64,000 nt of DNA from Prostheceraeus crozeri (Eukaryota; Platyhelminthes; Polycladida; Euryleptidae): positions 1 through 64,000 of the forward strand of contig CAJQUW010015390.1 in assembly GCA_907163375.1 (NCBI GenBank). Direction: 5' to 3'. Below are positions 11,301-22,744 of the stretch, one piece after another. Position 1 is the stretch's first letter. Every line of letters starts with the position of its first letter. Under the pieces are notes generated by a model. It was not told where the DNA came from and searched no databases. It was given only the letters and a program-made list of their open reading frames with translations. Position numbers and translations under genes: made by a program.

Positions 11301-12480
11301 TCCTCAGTAGCACACTTATCTGACAAAGTTATCTAAATCCGTCGTTGCTAACAAAATTACACATAATTCGTGAGCGCTCACACACACAAAATCAGACTGA
11401 GCGCACCTCCTTGCCCCACATTTTAAACACCAGCATAGCCCAGTGTATCGCAGGTCAATCACATCGAATCTGCCAACGATTAGCTTGTGAATCAGAGATT
11501 CAACCGAGCAAGTGCGAGCGTGCATACATCCATAACAGATCGGGTTGGATAATATAATTCAGCGGAAAAAGTCCAAACGAGACCGAGACCATGAAACCAC
11601 CCGGCTCAATTAATTGGGGCCAACACACACCTCTCCGCAGTCTTGACATGTCCAACCCGACGGCTAGATCATAGATTTGATAGCGGCTAGATAGTTTTGC
11701 ACGTGTTTGGTTTGACATAAGTTGGCTTATAAAGTCGCGGTGGTGTTTGTAACATCTTAGCGAAACCCGCTTTCCACTCTTCATCATCTTCTTCATCTTC
11801 GCCTCTTCCACCAGCGGCCGATTGTTGCGGTATGAGGACAACTGCGTCTGAATGGCAAGCTTGTCATGATTGTAAATGAGAGAATGAATACTCGATTTAT
11901 GTACGGATGATAAGCCTCTGTATTAGGGAAACGTGTTGCCAGCCAATGCGGCTCCACATAACCTGGTCAGTAAAAAATCATTATTGAGTTCTTCAATCAC
12001 CTCGAGATCAGACCCACTCCTACTACCCACCGTCTCCCCACTTAAACGCTGTATTTTGGTTTGTGGGACATCATCTTCGTCTGCATTCAAATCCACTTCA
12101 TCATCAAGCCAACAACGCCAAGCCATTCCTGCACCCGTGTGGCAAAACTTAACAACCATGAACCATTTGAGCTATGGATGTTTTGGAAAGAAAAGAGAAG
12201 AAGAAAAAAAGAAAAAAGGAAAAAAAAAAAAGAAAAGACAAAGAAAGAAAGAAAAGGAAGAAAAAGAAAAGAGAGAAAGGGCGTGCGGATCACTAGGGTT
12301 AATTCACCATGAGTTGCAGAAAACCTCCGTGTTTTGGCACTTTGCATGTTGGCATGCCTTTCGCATGGATCTCCAGGAATTCAACACAATATATCCAAGT
12401 CGGATGTCTAAGAAATTGTTAAATAGACAGCAAGCGGCCATCTCCCTGACATACCACTTGGTTGAATACAACTGAGCATG
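11301..12480. other. Possible decayed gene region, not recognised; purine tract
   Basis: Minus-strand frames 12159-11923 (acidic, 78 codons) and 11841-11500 (113 codons) lie in tandem and could be exons of an unknown gene, but I see no matching donor and acceptor pair and no domain. At 12184-12282 the plus strand is almost pure purine (GAAAAG, AAGAAAGAAAG), a microsatellite-like stretch that generates lysine-rich nonsense frames. Function is not assignable. Confidence 0.2.
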
Positions 12481-12657
12481 TTCCTTTGTGCTGTTTTCAT
12501 CTTGTGATCATTGAAGGCTTTCTACATTTTTTGATCGTTTCAGTCATTTTTGATTGCTTTGAAGCAAGAAGCATAGTCATTTTCAGAATTGACAAATGAC
12601 GATGAATGATTAGGTAACTGCTTTCAACCCAGACATTGCGCAACTTTCTCTGTTTAC

Positions 12658-12702
<45 letters not shown>

Positions 12703-12925
12703 AAAAAAAAAAAGAAAAAGACGAATTCTTCACAAAAGTTTATACTTTCTTTGAGAAGACTTTTGGCCAAAGAGCTGAAGGTAAAATAGATATCAGCTGT
12801 GACTGAAATACCACTGTTGGTGTACACCTCAGTCAAGAGGACAGATTCAGGATTAGAAATCAGTATCAAAAAAAAAACAACACAAAAAAAAAACAAAAAC
12901 AAAAAACACAAAAAAAAAACCGGCG
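12658..12925 (+). repeat. Poly-A and A-rich low-complexity tracts
   Basis: An uninterrupted A run of more than 40 bases begins at about 12660, and further A-rich patches with CA interruptions lie at 12868-12920. A poly-A of this length could be the tail of a retroposed element, but no LINE or SINE body is recognisable directly upstream. Length in an assembly is unreliable for such runs. Confidence 0.7.
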
Positions 12926-13098
12926 TTATTTACATCGCTATTCAATTGTGCTATCAGTGTGTTAGACACTGCAGTAGCCCGTGTGATCGACTTGATCTGA
13001 GATGCCATCGTCACTAAAATGAAATTTACTGCTTTCTGAGCTTCCATAATTCCTTACATACGCAAGGGCGGATGAACAAAGAATTATCATCACATCTT

Positions 13099-13525
13099 CG
13101 CTGATTGATCTCAGAGTCATGGCTTACTACGTTTGATGTGTGAGGTGTGCACCATCCTGTCGAGGGCCTTCTAGGGCCATTTCCGTGGGAAATCCTTGGA
13201 GATGACTCTCTCCTGAAAGATTGAACCAGAGTCAGCTTACTAGGCGTTTGATGTGTGAGTGGTGCACACGCCATCCTGTCAGGCTTCTTGGAGGCCATTC
13301 CGTTTTGGTGGGAAATCCCCTTGGAGATGACTCTCTCCCTGAAGATTGATCTCAGAGTCAGCTTACTAGCGTTTGATGTGTAGAGGTGGTGCACCATCCT
13401 GCACAGGGCTACTTGAGCCATTCCTTGAACATCCCTTGAGATGACTCCTCCTGAAAATACTCAAGTACAGCTTACTACTTTTCTCTTTTTTTTTTATTTG
13501 TGAGGTGGTGCAAACAGCCGTCCAT
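13099..13525 (+). repeat. ~122-bp tandem repeat, about 3.5 copies
   Basis: Units begin at about 13127, 13249 and 13372, with a partial unit from about 13495 and a partial lead-in at 13099. Each contains TTTGATGTGTGAG, GGTGCACACCATCCTG, GGCCATTCC, TTGGAGATGACTCTCTCCTG and CAGAGTCAGCTTACTA. Copies differ by small insertions and substitutions and decay toward the right. Open frames across it are by-products. This is a local satellite-like array of unknown origin. Confidence 0.8.
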
Positions 13526-13600
13526 CCTTCTTTCTCAACATTCTTCTCTGAGTCAAAATTTAGGGTTCACATGATCGTTGATCACTTGCTGGTATCGTGC

Positions 13601-14130
13601 TCAGTTCACAGTTACTGTTCTGCCTTCATCAGCTTCAAAGAAGAATGGGGAATACAAGACGTTCGGTAAATCCAGTCCGAACAGTTTAATTTCGGAGGAA
13701 TGACGTGGTGCTGTTCTTGGATTTCTCATATGGATTGTTGGTTGAACCATATTCGTAGTGTTCCACGAGTTAACTGAGCCCCGGAGAGATGTAAAATGAG
13801 CTTCATCCAGTCCATAAGATGTTGTTAAGAAAATGGTCATTTTCAGAAAACGAGCTGTAGCATTGATGAGCAAAAGGTTGCAATCTCTTTGTACATCCAA
13901 AGAAGTCAACTGTCTGCACAAAAAATGAATTCGGGTATGGATCCATCAACTTGGCAGTTTCAATATCTTTCGTGGCACTTGCTTGACTAGTTTTTTTTTT
14001 AATGCCAACTTTTTTGCTGAACTATGGGCAATTGCTCGTTCTGCCGGACGAGGTAGCCACAAGTCTGCAACATGTTCGGATGTGCTCGTCAAGCAACAGT
14101 GAAGGTCCCCTGATTTTGGCATGATCGGCG
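13601..14130 (-). pseudogene. mariner-like transposase relic
   Basis: The minus-strand translation contains SLDVQRDCNLL, FLKMTIFLTTSYGLDEAHFTS, GSVNSWNT and PRHSSEIKLFGLDLPNVLYSPFFFE. This follows the pattern of animal mariner-type transposases (FLDRILWTDEAHF...NRHN...PKVTVWCG...GPYFFE), with the first catalytic Asp in GLDEAHF. An amino-terminal helix-turn-helix-like part lies upstream to about 14130 (TSEHVADLWLPRPAERA) across a stop near 13943. The second Asp and carboxyl end are not found. This is an old, heavily mutated fragment. Confidence 0.6.
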
Positions 14131-14434
14131 ACACTGCCGTTGTCTAAAACCTCTCGAGTAATACACCACACAGTGGATAACGATGGGGCCTCAGATTTTT
14201 GTTTTCACCGTTATATCCGTCGAGAATCATCTTAAGGCAGCATGCAAAACTTCCCGCCCATTTTCGTAGTAACTCACACTCAACGATCAAATTCTATCAT
14301 GTGAGGCTCGATGCGAGACATTTGAATTGGACGCTGGGGAAACGGGACACTAGCTTAATCGTGCAAGGTATGTGTGTATCAGACAGCAATAGTACCAGCC
14401 AATAGCAGTCAATGCATTTCAATTGTGTGTGGAG

Positions 14435-16106
14435 CAGTGGCGTAGCGTCCGTCGGGGCATCGGGGCATTCGGGGCAGTGCCGCAACATATTTTAATCATG
14501 TACAATGTGCATCAGTGACCAAACGCTACATCCTATTAGTCTTTATTCATCCTTCCAACGGATGCATGTATAACTGTCGATGGTTTTATTTCTCTTAGGG
14601 GCAGTCTCTGTAGTGTCGGTGAGATTGCACTGATTGGCCAAAATTTTACACGAGCCACACATGATCAGTAATGGCTCGTTGATGTCATCGACAACTCAGC
14701 CAATCTATCAATGTGCAGTTCCCACACGCCAGAACAGCTCGTCGCGGCCACTGCATGCAACCTACGGAGAAGCAATCCATCTCTGTGATTCAACCCCGGT
14801 GAAGACAGGGAATTCTTTACGAGTGACTGACTAATCACGGCGTGTCTGACAAACACGTAGCTAATTGTTTACACGCATACCTTCATTTCTTCACAGGGGC
14901 GTAGCCAAGGGGGGTCACCAGCGCCATGCCCCCCCAAACGTTTAAGCAGTGTTGAAAAGCATATGTAAATTTCAAATCTGAATTTTGAAATATATTCTTA
15001 ACAATTCTCGTTGCACATCAACATTTTTATTTGAAGTACTGCGAACTGACTTAGATTAAGAGGTGCGACTTTCCTCATCTTTGTTAATGCAATTACATCC
15101 AGATTTATCATCGAAGAAACATATGGAACAAGTCAAATGACATGATTCGGCAGAACTTTGTCTGAAGCAGTGCATAGATTCTGCACACGTATTATCAATA
15201 TTTCAAATCATCACTTGAATAGTTTGGCTGTATTTTTGGCTGTGCGCTTGTCGGTTACAGTGTATATAGGCTAATATTTATATTTACCCAAAGACAATAG
15301 TTAATCAACTGTGTTTGAGTTTAGTAAAGTTTACAGTCTCAAAACGTTACAAAGAACTGAATGTTTTATAATATAATTTACCCCCATAAACGTGTAGGTG
15401 CACAGTTTTTGTAATGTTCCTGAGTTATTCAGTTCTACTTGTAACAGAGGCCAACCGGAAAATAATAAAAAAATATTTTGTAAAAATATGGAAGAGCTAT
15501 AATCGAATTTCTATCGCAAAAAATACATTGAAATATTGAGAGCGAGTTCTTTGCACATGTATATTGGTTGACTTGATGCTTATCGAAAGAGGCATCTTAT
15601 TTTGAGTTAACATCATACAATTCCTTGAACAAGATTCGGCTTTTTGATTATTTGTTCATGTACAAACCAGGGTATAGAAACACTCATCTAATAATTTTGG
15701 ATGTAACATGTAAATGAGAAGCTAAATCATGAAATGAAAATTGTTTATTATCTTAGAGGTATTTGGGAAAAGCTTTAGGTTCTAATACGCTTACATGTAG
15801 TTGTTATACAAAGTGTTAAAATGTATATTCCTTAAACGTCAATTAAAATCATAGGAAGTAGGTACTGTATAATGTAGTTAAATACCAGTTTTAAGAATTG
15901 CAGTTCATCAGAACCTTGACCCCCCAAACTGATTTTCTGGCTGCGCCCGTGTTTCTTCATTATTTGAATTCTTTATTATTTTTATCAAAGTGACTTCTAG
16001 ATTAGAACCTACCGGGTACTTTTCATATGTACTGCATGCTATAAGATACACCGATGCCAAGACTGACTTTAGCCCCGGAAACGGTTTGAAGCACGCTACG
16101 TCACTG
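14435..16106 (+). mobile_element. Non-autonomous hAT-type element (outer)
   Basis: Perfect 8-bp target duplications GTGTGGAG lie at 14427-14434 and 16107-16114. The element begins CAGTGGCGTAGCGTCC and its other end, read inward, begins CAGTGACGTAGCGTGC, a hAT-style terminal repeat. The total is 1672 bp, of which 1066 bp is a second hAT element plus its duplication, leaving a 606-bp original element. No transposase is encoded, so it depended on another hAT. Confidence 0.9.
14894..15951 (+). mobile_element. Non-autonomous hAT-type element (inner, nested)
   Basis: Perfect 8-bp duplications TTTCTTCA lie at 14886-14893 and 15952-15959. The ends are CAGGGGCGTAGCC and, read inward from the right, CACGGGCGCAGCC, followed by runs of G/C near both tips (GGGGGG and CCCCCC). 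The 1058-bp interior is AT-rich and has no coding frame. It inserted into the outer hAT element at 14435-16106, so it is the younger of the two. Confidence 0.9.
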
Positions 16107-16724
16107 GTGTGGAGTAGAGGATCAAACAACTAACAGCGTCTGCAATGTGTTCCTTCATAGGCTTGGAAAACGATGCGAAATCAGAATTACAAGAAAATAG
16201 TGATTATCAAGTAGAATATCTATTAGCCACGCTACAAGCCTTTGTTGATCAGCCATTTTAGCAATTATGTATAGCACATTGCCAGAAAATATGAACACTT
16301 CATTAATAAATAATTACATGGGTAGTAGTCACATTTCACATTATTTCACATCAATGGAATAGTATTATGGCATAATATTTGATGACAAATATTAGTGGGG
16401 TCAATTGACCCAACCGTCTTTGATGTAAAAGCGATATTTTTGAGAAAACAAATAAGCAAAGCAAGTTCTCTTGTTCATAAGTTTTGTGCATCTTAGAAGT
16501 ATAGAAAAAGTCAGGAGGAAGTAGCGGAGTTAGATAGAAAACATAAATTAGGAAGAGAGGAGTCACGCATGGTGAGTAAATTGACCCAACGGTCTTTCTA
16601 GCGTTAAGGGTGAATCTTCAAGGGGAGACGCTTCCATTACAGAGACAGACACACGCAAGCGCATCTAATACAATTAAAGTAGGATGATTCCTGATACTCT
16701 AGTCACAACAAGTGGTCCTCTCAC

Positions 16725-17505
16725 CTGTGGTCATATGGATGACGCAGCACGTCACACTCCAAATGTCAGATGACATTCTGTATCCCTTTCTATCGTACAC
16801 TTCCGGAGGTATAAAGTTGGGAATTCCATAGTAGCCATGAACTGACTGAACAAACTCAGTTTCAGCCGATGGTTGACACGACAATCCGAAGTCAGTCAGT
16901 TTAATGAATCCTTCTCCGTCCAACAAGATGTTTCCAGAATGAAGGTCTCGATGGATTAATGTGTTTGCTGTGCAGGTATTTTACACCTTCAAGGATTTGC
17001 CGGGTGTAACTTGAGGAGATTTGTTCTGTAAAACGTTCTTTCTTCTTTATGGCGGCCATCAATGAGCCCTGCGGAAGAAATCAGATTACTTGCAATCAAT
17101 CTTAATAAAGCGGCATGATTTAATGACAAAAATTTCCATATAAAAGAAACATGCTAAAATAATTCAGGTGCATTTTCAAATGAAAAGGGATGAAGGCCAA
17201 TTTCACATAACAACACAATGTAATATTGTGAGAATATTTCGCTACCCCAGGCATATATTGCAAGAATATTTTAATTGAGTCGCCGTCTTCTTGTGCTCCA
17301 ATGTATGAAACAATGTGCTTGTGTTTCAGGAAAGAAAATAGATAAATCTCATGTTTGAATGACTTGATCCTGGTCTCTTTGGTATCACGTAGTTCTTTCA
17401 TCGCATATAGCAATCCAGTCTTCCTATCCTTGCATAAACTGACTTCTCCAAATCCTCCTTTTCCCAATGTCCTGACTTTCTCCCATTCTATAGGTTTAAT
17501 GTCTT
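16725..17505 (-). CDS. MEKK-like (STE11-type) protein kinase, two internal exons
   Basis: Exon 17505-17246 is bounded by an acceptor (TTCGAATTTCAG) and a donor (GTAGCG); exon 17068-16725 by CTTCCGCAG and GTGAGA; the intron is 177 bp. The encoded kinase lobe shows the glycine loop GKGGFGEV, the lysine of YAMKEL, the hinge FLQYMPGGSL, the catalytic loop HRDLHSGNILL, DFGLS and a PPEV (APE-equivalent) motif followed by SSDIWSV. This is the order of a Ser/Thr kinase of the MAP3K type, which phosphorylates a downstream MAP2K in the cytosol. The usual 5' and 3' exons are not found nearby. Between the hinge and the catalytic loop, near 16948, the frame shifts by one base, so this is either a pseudogene or an assembly error. 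Other STE-group kinases remain possible. Confidence 0.75.
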
Positions 17506-17729
17506 CTGAAATTCGAATAGAAAAATACATGATGTATTCATGCTTCTAGATTAGACATCTTCTACAGTAGGAAGTCACAGCAAGGAGTCTTCTAAACGTA
17601 AAATTAAATGTAGGCCCCGAAATTATGCGCAGGGAGTGGCTTTACGATGTCTATCACGAAATGCTGAACAGGCAATTCGCACGCATTCTTAGATGCCTAA
17701 TGATGTGAGAATCGACAAATTATTATTAA

Positions 17730-17790
17730 TTATTCCACATCAATTCATCAAATGACCAGTGGCTGACTTTCTTAAAGTCATAGACAAAGC
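17730..17790 (+). repeat. Relic of the TTCCACATCAA repeat end
   Basis: ATTCCACATCAATTCATCAA resembles the outer tip of the inverted arms at 19081 and 25310 (ATTCCACATCAAATCGTCAA). No partner end was found close by, so it is a scrap of the same repeat family. Confidence 0.35.
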
Positions 17791-18326
17791 AGAATAGGGA
17801 GGACTGCCAGACGCAGACGTTTATGGGTGCTTTACGGAGACGTTTTATGGTGCGCTGTTGACCGTTTCTCATCAGCTGATAAGATAGACTAGTGGGCGAC
17901 CGCGAGATGAGAGGGACATCTGATCCATGGGGCGTTCGCAGATTAAAACTTCATCGTGACACTTAACTGCATATGGAGTTGTATTATGCTTATTGCATCT
18001 TTGCGTTAACTAACGACTAAAGTGACTCAATAATGATCACCGCTTTATTTAATAGGTTCTTACTTGTATCCCTGAAATTGATTTTTGTATTATGAACAAC
18101 GGATTTCGATTAGGCAGTTGCATCATAGATCAAAAATTAACCATCATTATTGATAAAAACTTAATCTACCCCCCCAAAGTGAGAGAATTCTTTAATAAAT
18201 TCAAATTAGCTGAATTTTCTTCAGGATACATTTTGGTCAAGTCAAGAAGGAAAATTAACTATAATGCAGGTGTACATGTATTTGGAAAGTATGAGCACAA
18301 TCACACGTTTTGTACAATTGTCTAGT

Positions 18327-19050
18327 CATCAATTTTCGCTTGCTTTTTTGACTCAATTGTAGAGACAAATCTTTGCCGATTTTTCTCATGTAGGTCGACA
18401 TAATTCTTTTCAATCAATCGATGCGAATGGCGCTCTCCATCGGTGTTCAAATCAACATCATGTTGGCGAAAAAAAGTGTAGGGAAAATATTACACAAGGT
18501 CATGATTTTTTCAAATATGCGTTATCTCAACTTCACTTACAAATTCTTGTCAGATTGGAAAAAATTTGCAAATCGTCTGATTAGTCTTTCTGAATTCTTT
18601 ATAATGTCAACGACACATTTACTAGGGAAGAAAAGACCACTTCAATTTTTCAAACTTAGAAGATCAATCGGTTTGACAGAATCATTGTCAACGAGAGCAG
18701 ATCTACAATTGTAGCTTGACATTCGTACAATGACTTCTCTGGCAATAAAGCCATCGATGTAGGTAAGTACAGCATCGCAAAAGCGGCAATCGTTCAAGTC
18801 ACAGTTACAAACGCAACTTTTTGATCGAATTTGCTATCTTCAAACTCTGCCGCTGAATTTTCTGCGAGGTCAGTGGATGATAGTTTTTGAGTATGGGGCA
18901 AATTGAAGCAAATTTCAAAATCTAGAGTTGACACATTCATATTTATGCTTGGCGAGAGAATTTTTGAGCTTCCAAATAGTAGCCAACGATATGTAGAGCG
19001 AAACTGCACAGCCACAGGTTTCACAGTCCATCCATCTCTCAATCGGACTG
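18327..19050 (-). pseudogene. P-element/THAP9-like transposase, carboxyl-terminal relic
   Basis: Read on the minus strand, the region encodes FCDAVLTYIDGFIAREVIV with downstream SYNCRSAL, then SGLFFPSKCVVDIIKNSERL and a charged tail ending KKQAKIDD. This follows the carboxyl end of P-type transposases (LTYIAGFVxRKL, CxxC-like pair, LVYPSxDVxKIC). An open stretch of about 85 codons (19042-18794) precedes it. Several frame changes and stops are present, so this is a decayed fragment. It is separate from the P element at 41.4-44.4 kb. Confidence 0.5.
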
Positions 19051-19338
19051 CCTATAAAAATGATTCCAAGTTTTGTTAATGGTCATTCCACATCAAATCG
19101 TCAAATTTCGGAAAAAGTGAGTGGCGAAGGTTCTCAAATTTTCATGAAATTCACAAATTTTCATTGTTTAGTTCTATATAGATGAAAATTCTATTGGGAA
19201 GGTGACTTGCGTGGCTTTGACTTATTCGAATTTTTTTTATTTTTAGAGAATTTATGAAGAATCATATGCATCTATGACGGCCTACGTCAGTGGTCTAACA
19301 GCGCCGTTGAGGAAAATTCTTCGTGGACTACTTAATTG

Positions 19339-20505
19339 CGGAAAAAGTTTGTTCCCTTGCAATTTTGTAGTTGAAGAATAAGGCCACAGTTTTTGAAGTT
19401 TTATTGCACGACATGTTTCGGCCAGCTCTCTTTCAGGTGCAACGCTGGACTGACAGGCATTGTACAAAATCTACATGTACACTTTATTAATTGAATCACA
19501 AAAGGCATACTACACTGAACCACAGGACAAGCAAATACAATCAGAAAATCAATACAGACACACTGAAGGTGGCGTGACGATGACAGGCTTATTGAAGTCA
19601 ATCACTGACACTCAGATGAAATGAAGAAAACTAAGATCGTAACAAACACATTATAATACTGATAGTGGACAGTTTGAATACAAATTAAAATGTAAATGAA
19701 AGTCAACATAAGATAAAGTTATGGATAATAAAGCTAAACGTGAAGTGAAAAGAATGAATAAATAAATAGTGAAAAAATAACGATTAAAAATAAGAAAGGA
19801 AAATTCACAAAGTTATATAAATAGCTAAAATCATACAAACGTTATTTACCAAGGCAAAAGCAAATCAATGATATATTCTTTTTGAATACACAAGTCTGGA
19901 CAAAATCGCTTTATGGACAAAGCTTCCAAAATACGTAAAAGGTAGCGCCACTTACATGAAAACAAAATTTTGAAGCCTTGCTGAGCATCTCCCTGTGAAT
20001 AATCACAAATCTGTATATGTCTGGTGATCGCGCTGCTTGGAATACGAGTAGATCGTGGAGGACAGCGACTTTCATGTGATAGCCATTTAGGAACGTGTTC
20101 ACGTATGCGATCACCCTGACGTCTTTCAGTACGACCAATATACTTGCAACCACAAGTACACGCAAAGGAATATATCACATTATGTTGGGCCCTTTACCGG
20201 AAGCTTATCTTTGGGAGATGCAGCAGGAATCTTTACAGTTCGAAAAGTAATCACTGGCTTAGCTGCGTTAAAAAGACAAAAACTCTGACGAACAGATCGC
20301 TTAAAAAATGAAGCAGCCGTGTCACCTATGACAGGAATACGTATAAAAAGAAAAGAAACCAATTTTCACACGTATTTCAATTCCATAAAGTGTAGATTTT
20401 GTACAATGCCTGTCAGTTCAGCGTTGCACCTGAAAGAGAGAGCTGGCCGAAACATGTCGTGCAATAAAACTTCAAAAACTGTGGCCTTCTTCTTCATCTA
20501 CAAAA
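19339..20505 (-). mobile_element. Penelope-like retroelement, 5'-truncated, with inverted terminal copies
   Basis: It is inserted in the left arm; 13-bp duplications GACTACTTAATTG (19326-19338) and GACTACTTTATTG (20506-20518) flank it with one mismatch, and the right arm shows the uninterrupted site. Both ends carry the same ~120-bp sequence in opposite orientation, including CGACATGTTTCGGCCAGCTC, CAACGCTG and TGTACAAAATCTACA, the inverted pseudo-LTR arrangement known for Penelope-like elements. Only the carboxyl-terminal coding part is left between them. Confidence 0.75.
19846..20362 (-). pseudogene. GIY-YIG endonuclease part of a Penelope-like polyprotein
   Basis: Minus-strand translation gives VIGDTAASFFKRSVRQ in the connector after the reverse transcriptase, then MIYSFACTCGCKYIGRTERR with the Y...YIGRT hallmark of the GIY-YIG nuclease, REHVPKWL, SSAITRHI, and LRILEALSIKRFCPDLCIQK. 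This is the carboxyl end typical of Penelope-like elements, where the nuclease nicks target DNA for priming. The reverse transcriptase domain itself is missing. The reading frame is disturbed about once. It lies inside the element at 19339-20505. Confidence 0.8.
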
Positions 20506-21122
20506 GACTACTTTATTGATACCCAACCTTAGGTGCTCCAAGTGGAATTCATAGCCTTCTCGCTTCGAGAGAATTTCTGTAAACTCTGAAAAAAGTAAAA
20601 ATTTAGGAAATTTTTGAAAAAATCGAATTTTCAAATATTTTTTAAAAATTGTTTTAGTAGTGAAGTGTTCTATTTCATTGAATAGAAATAATGCAGTGAA
20701 TTTTACATTCCTTTCTTTTACAAGCCAACACAAATGAATCCAAATGATTGTAATTAATTATTTAAAAAATCACCAGTGGTCGCGGAAGAAGTTTTTGAAT
20801 CTCAAAATTATGTTAACAATATTCAATTTTTGACATCTTTGACTCAGTCCTGACAATTTCTCGCAGCAGCTACGTCAATTCTGATAGGTCGAGTGTCTTA
20901 CGCTTGATGCTATCTATGTGAAACTGCAATCAGAAGCAACTTTTTCTACACAGAATCATGATTTTTTAGAATTTGAAAATGTCCTAAAATTAGTTTGTTT
21001 TTGTTGCTACTATCAGATGTGCAAGTAGTATGCGCTTTGTAACTGACGGATTATTCTCCCAATGAAATGGTATGCTCAATTACTAAAATAAACAAGTTCA
21101 TTTATTATCGTGACTCATACCT

Positions 21123-21330
21123 TTAAAGCAAAACATTTGAACCATGTCAAATATTGCATCTATTTCAAATCTATCAAAATCTTTTTCAAAATTATCGTAG
21201 CCTGTAAGGAGTTCATTAGTACTGGAGTTCATTAGTGTTGGTTCTTCAATTTTCTTCACGATGTCCTCCCTTGGATATGTGTGAATATTGTGGAACTTGG
21301 TGTAGCGGAAATATTGTCCTACTGTGGCTA
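21123..21330. repeat. 208-bp direct repeat, copy 1 (copy 2 at 23125-23332)
   Basis: TTAAAGCAAAACATTTGAAC starts both copies, and both end TCCTACTGTGGCTA. I count about five or six differences in 208 bp. The copies are 2002 bp apart in the same orientation and bracket the piggyBac coding region and the small MITE. Copy 1 forms the abnormal end of the transposase frame. Confidence 0.85.
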
Positions 21331-22379
21331 CTGTGCATGAGACGCAATTCAGACAAGAGTTGATAGGACGTGAAGAAATTGTCCATGAATAGATAATGGT
21401 CGGATGGTGTCGATATATCCTCCACTCCTTGTAGTAAGGATTTCACAACCCTCGTACCCAAAGGCTCAGTTGTTTGATGACTCTCTTTCCCTTGATAAAT
21501 GATGAGTTTGTATGGATATCCGTCTGCCCCTGCCAACATCCAAAACTTATACCCAAAACATATTGGTTTGCCCTTGATGTACATTTTCATGGAATTCCTT
21601 CCACGATAAGGAACCATGGACTCATCCACTGAGAGGTTAGCATGAAACATTCCGAATTGCTGCAATGACTTGTTGAGTAAATTGTAAACTTCTTTCACTT
21701 TAGCTGCCTTGTCACCTTTTGTCAGTTGTTGGTTATCTGCCAAGTGAATGTATTTCTTGATTTGTTGGAAAGTATCACGACTCATGGCCTCAGAGACAAC
21801 AGCAACATGAAGATCACGTTGATTTGACCAATAATCTGTTTCTGATGGTACACTGTGATAACCAGATAGGATGACAATTCCTAGGAAATTCAACAATTGA
21901 TTTTCAGTAAATTGAAATTTCAAATCCCACTGGTCTCTCCTGGCATATAGTATAGTTTGACGAACAATATGCTTTATTATGTCGTCATTCAAGTACAGTC
22001 TCCATATTTCGTAAGGAGTTTTGTCAACTAGAAGTGGGTATTTATCTTCCATACAGACTACATTGATGTCATCAGGCTGTCCATCGAATCGTTCGACATT
22101 CTTTGACCAGCGTCTTGCTTGATCTCGACTATCATTTCCAATAGGCCTATCGTCGTCACTGTCACTGTCGAAAATCTCAATTTCACCAGCTGGTTCGACA
22201 AAATCATCACCCACGTCCTCCTCATCACTCGGCACATCCTGATCTCCTGATTCCGGTGGTAAAACAGCCACATGATCAGTGGAACTTGACACGTTTTCTA
22301 AGGCCTCACTCATTGTTATAAATCTCCTCACTTTTGGTGGATCTAATCTAAGCTTCTTCCGATAACCTCCGTCGCCCAT
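21246..22379 (-). pseudogene. piggyBac transposase, carboxyl-truncated
   Basis: A 377-codon frame starts MGDGGYRKKLRLDPPKVRR directly after an acceptor-like TTCCTTTACAG, suggesting an upstream non-coding exon. It has an acidic amino end (SDEEDVGDDF, DSDSDDD), then the DDE_Tnp_1_7 core: VDKTPYEIWRLYL, LSGYHSVPSETDYW, NLSVDESMVPYRGR (first Asp), YPYKLIIYQGKE and YLFMDNFFTSYQLLSEL (second Asp). Full enzymes are about 550-600 residues. Here the frame leaves the family after SELRL, where a 208-bp sequence duplicated at 23125-23332 takes over, so the third Asp and the cysteine-rich tail are absent. The enzyme would cut and paste at TTAA sites; this copy is inactive. Confidence 0.9.
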
Positions 22380-22535
22380 CTGTAAAGGAATGAAATTCTA
22401 TGTTCAAGAAGTCAATGCGTACTCAAATTTTATGCCGTATAGTCAATTTTCATCCAGATCACTGCTGATAATCACAAATTTCAGTAGTTTTGTCTTTGTA
22501 TCAAAACAAGTCGCGCGATTTAAGTATAATGGATG

Positions 22536-22610
22536 ACACTATGGTGTAGTGGTACGATGATTGGCTGCCGTACACGTAGTATAGAGATCGGATCTCTCAT
22601 GGAACATTTT
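22536..22610 (+). ncRNA. tRNA-like sequence, possible SINE head
   Basis: ATGGTGTAGTGGTACGATGA resembles a pol III A box (TGGTGTAGTGGTTA) and GAGATCGGATCTC about 30 bp later is a weak B-box match. No full cloverleaf closes by eye, so a degenerate tRNA-derived SINE is more likely than a working tRNA. Confidence 0.3.
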
Positions 22611-22744
22611 TCCTGACATTTATGATGTAGCTGAGGAGTCATTTTTAGTGTTACGTAAGTCTACACTTATCCAAAGCCGCCATAATCAAGATACCATATG
22701 AAAGAAATTTTGTGACAAAAATAGGCATTTTTTTGACGTTGTAT

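Noticed and set aside
12061-12733. Lysine-rich and phenylalanine-rich open frames
   Set aside because: Translation of poly-purine and poly-A tracts; no protein features.
18092-18325. Plus-strand 77-codon frame next to the P-like relic
   Set aside because: No family resemblance, no splice or promoter signals, AT-rich; it may be part of unrelated non-coding DNA.
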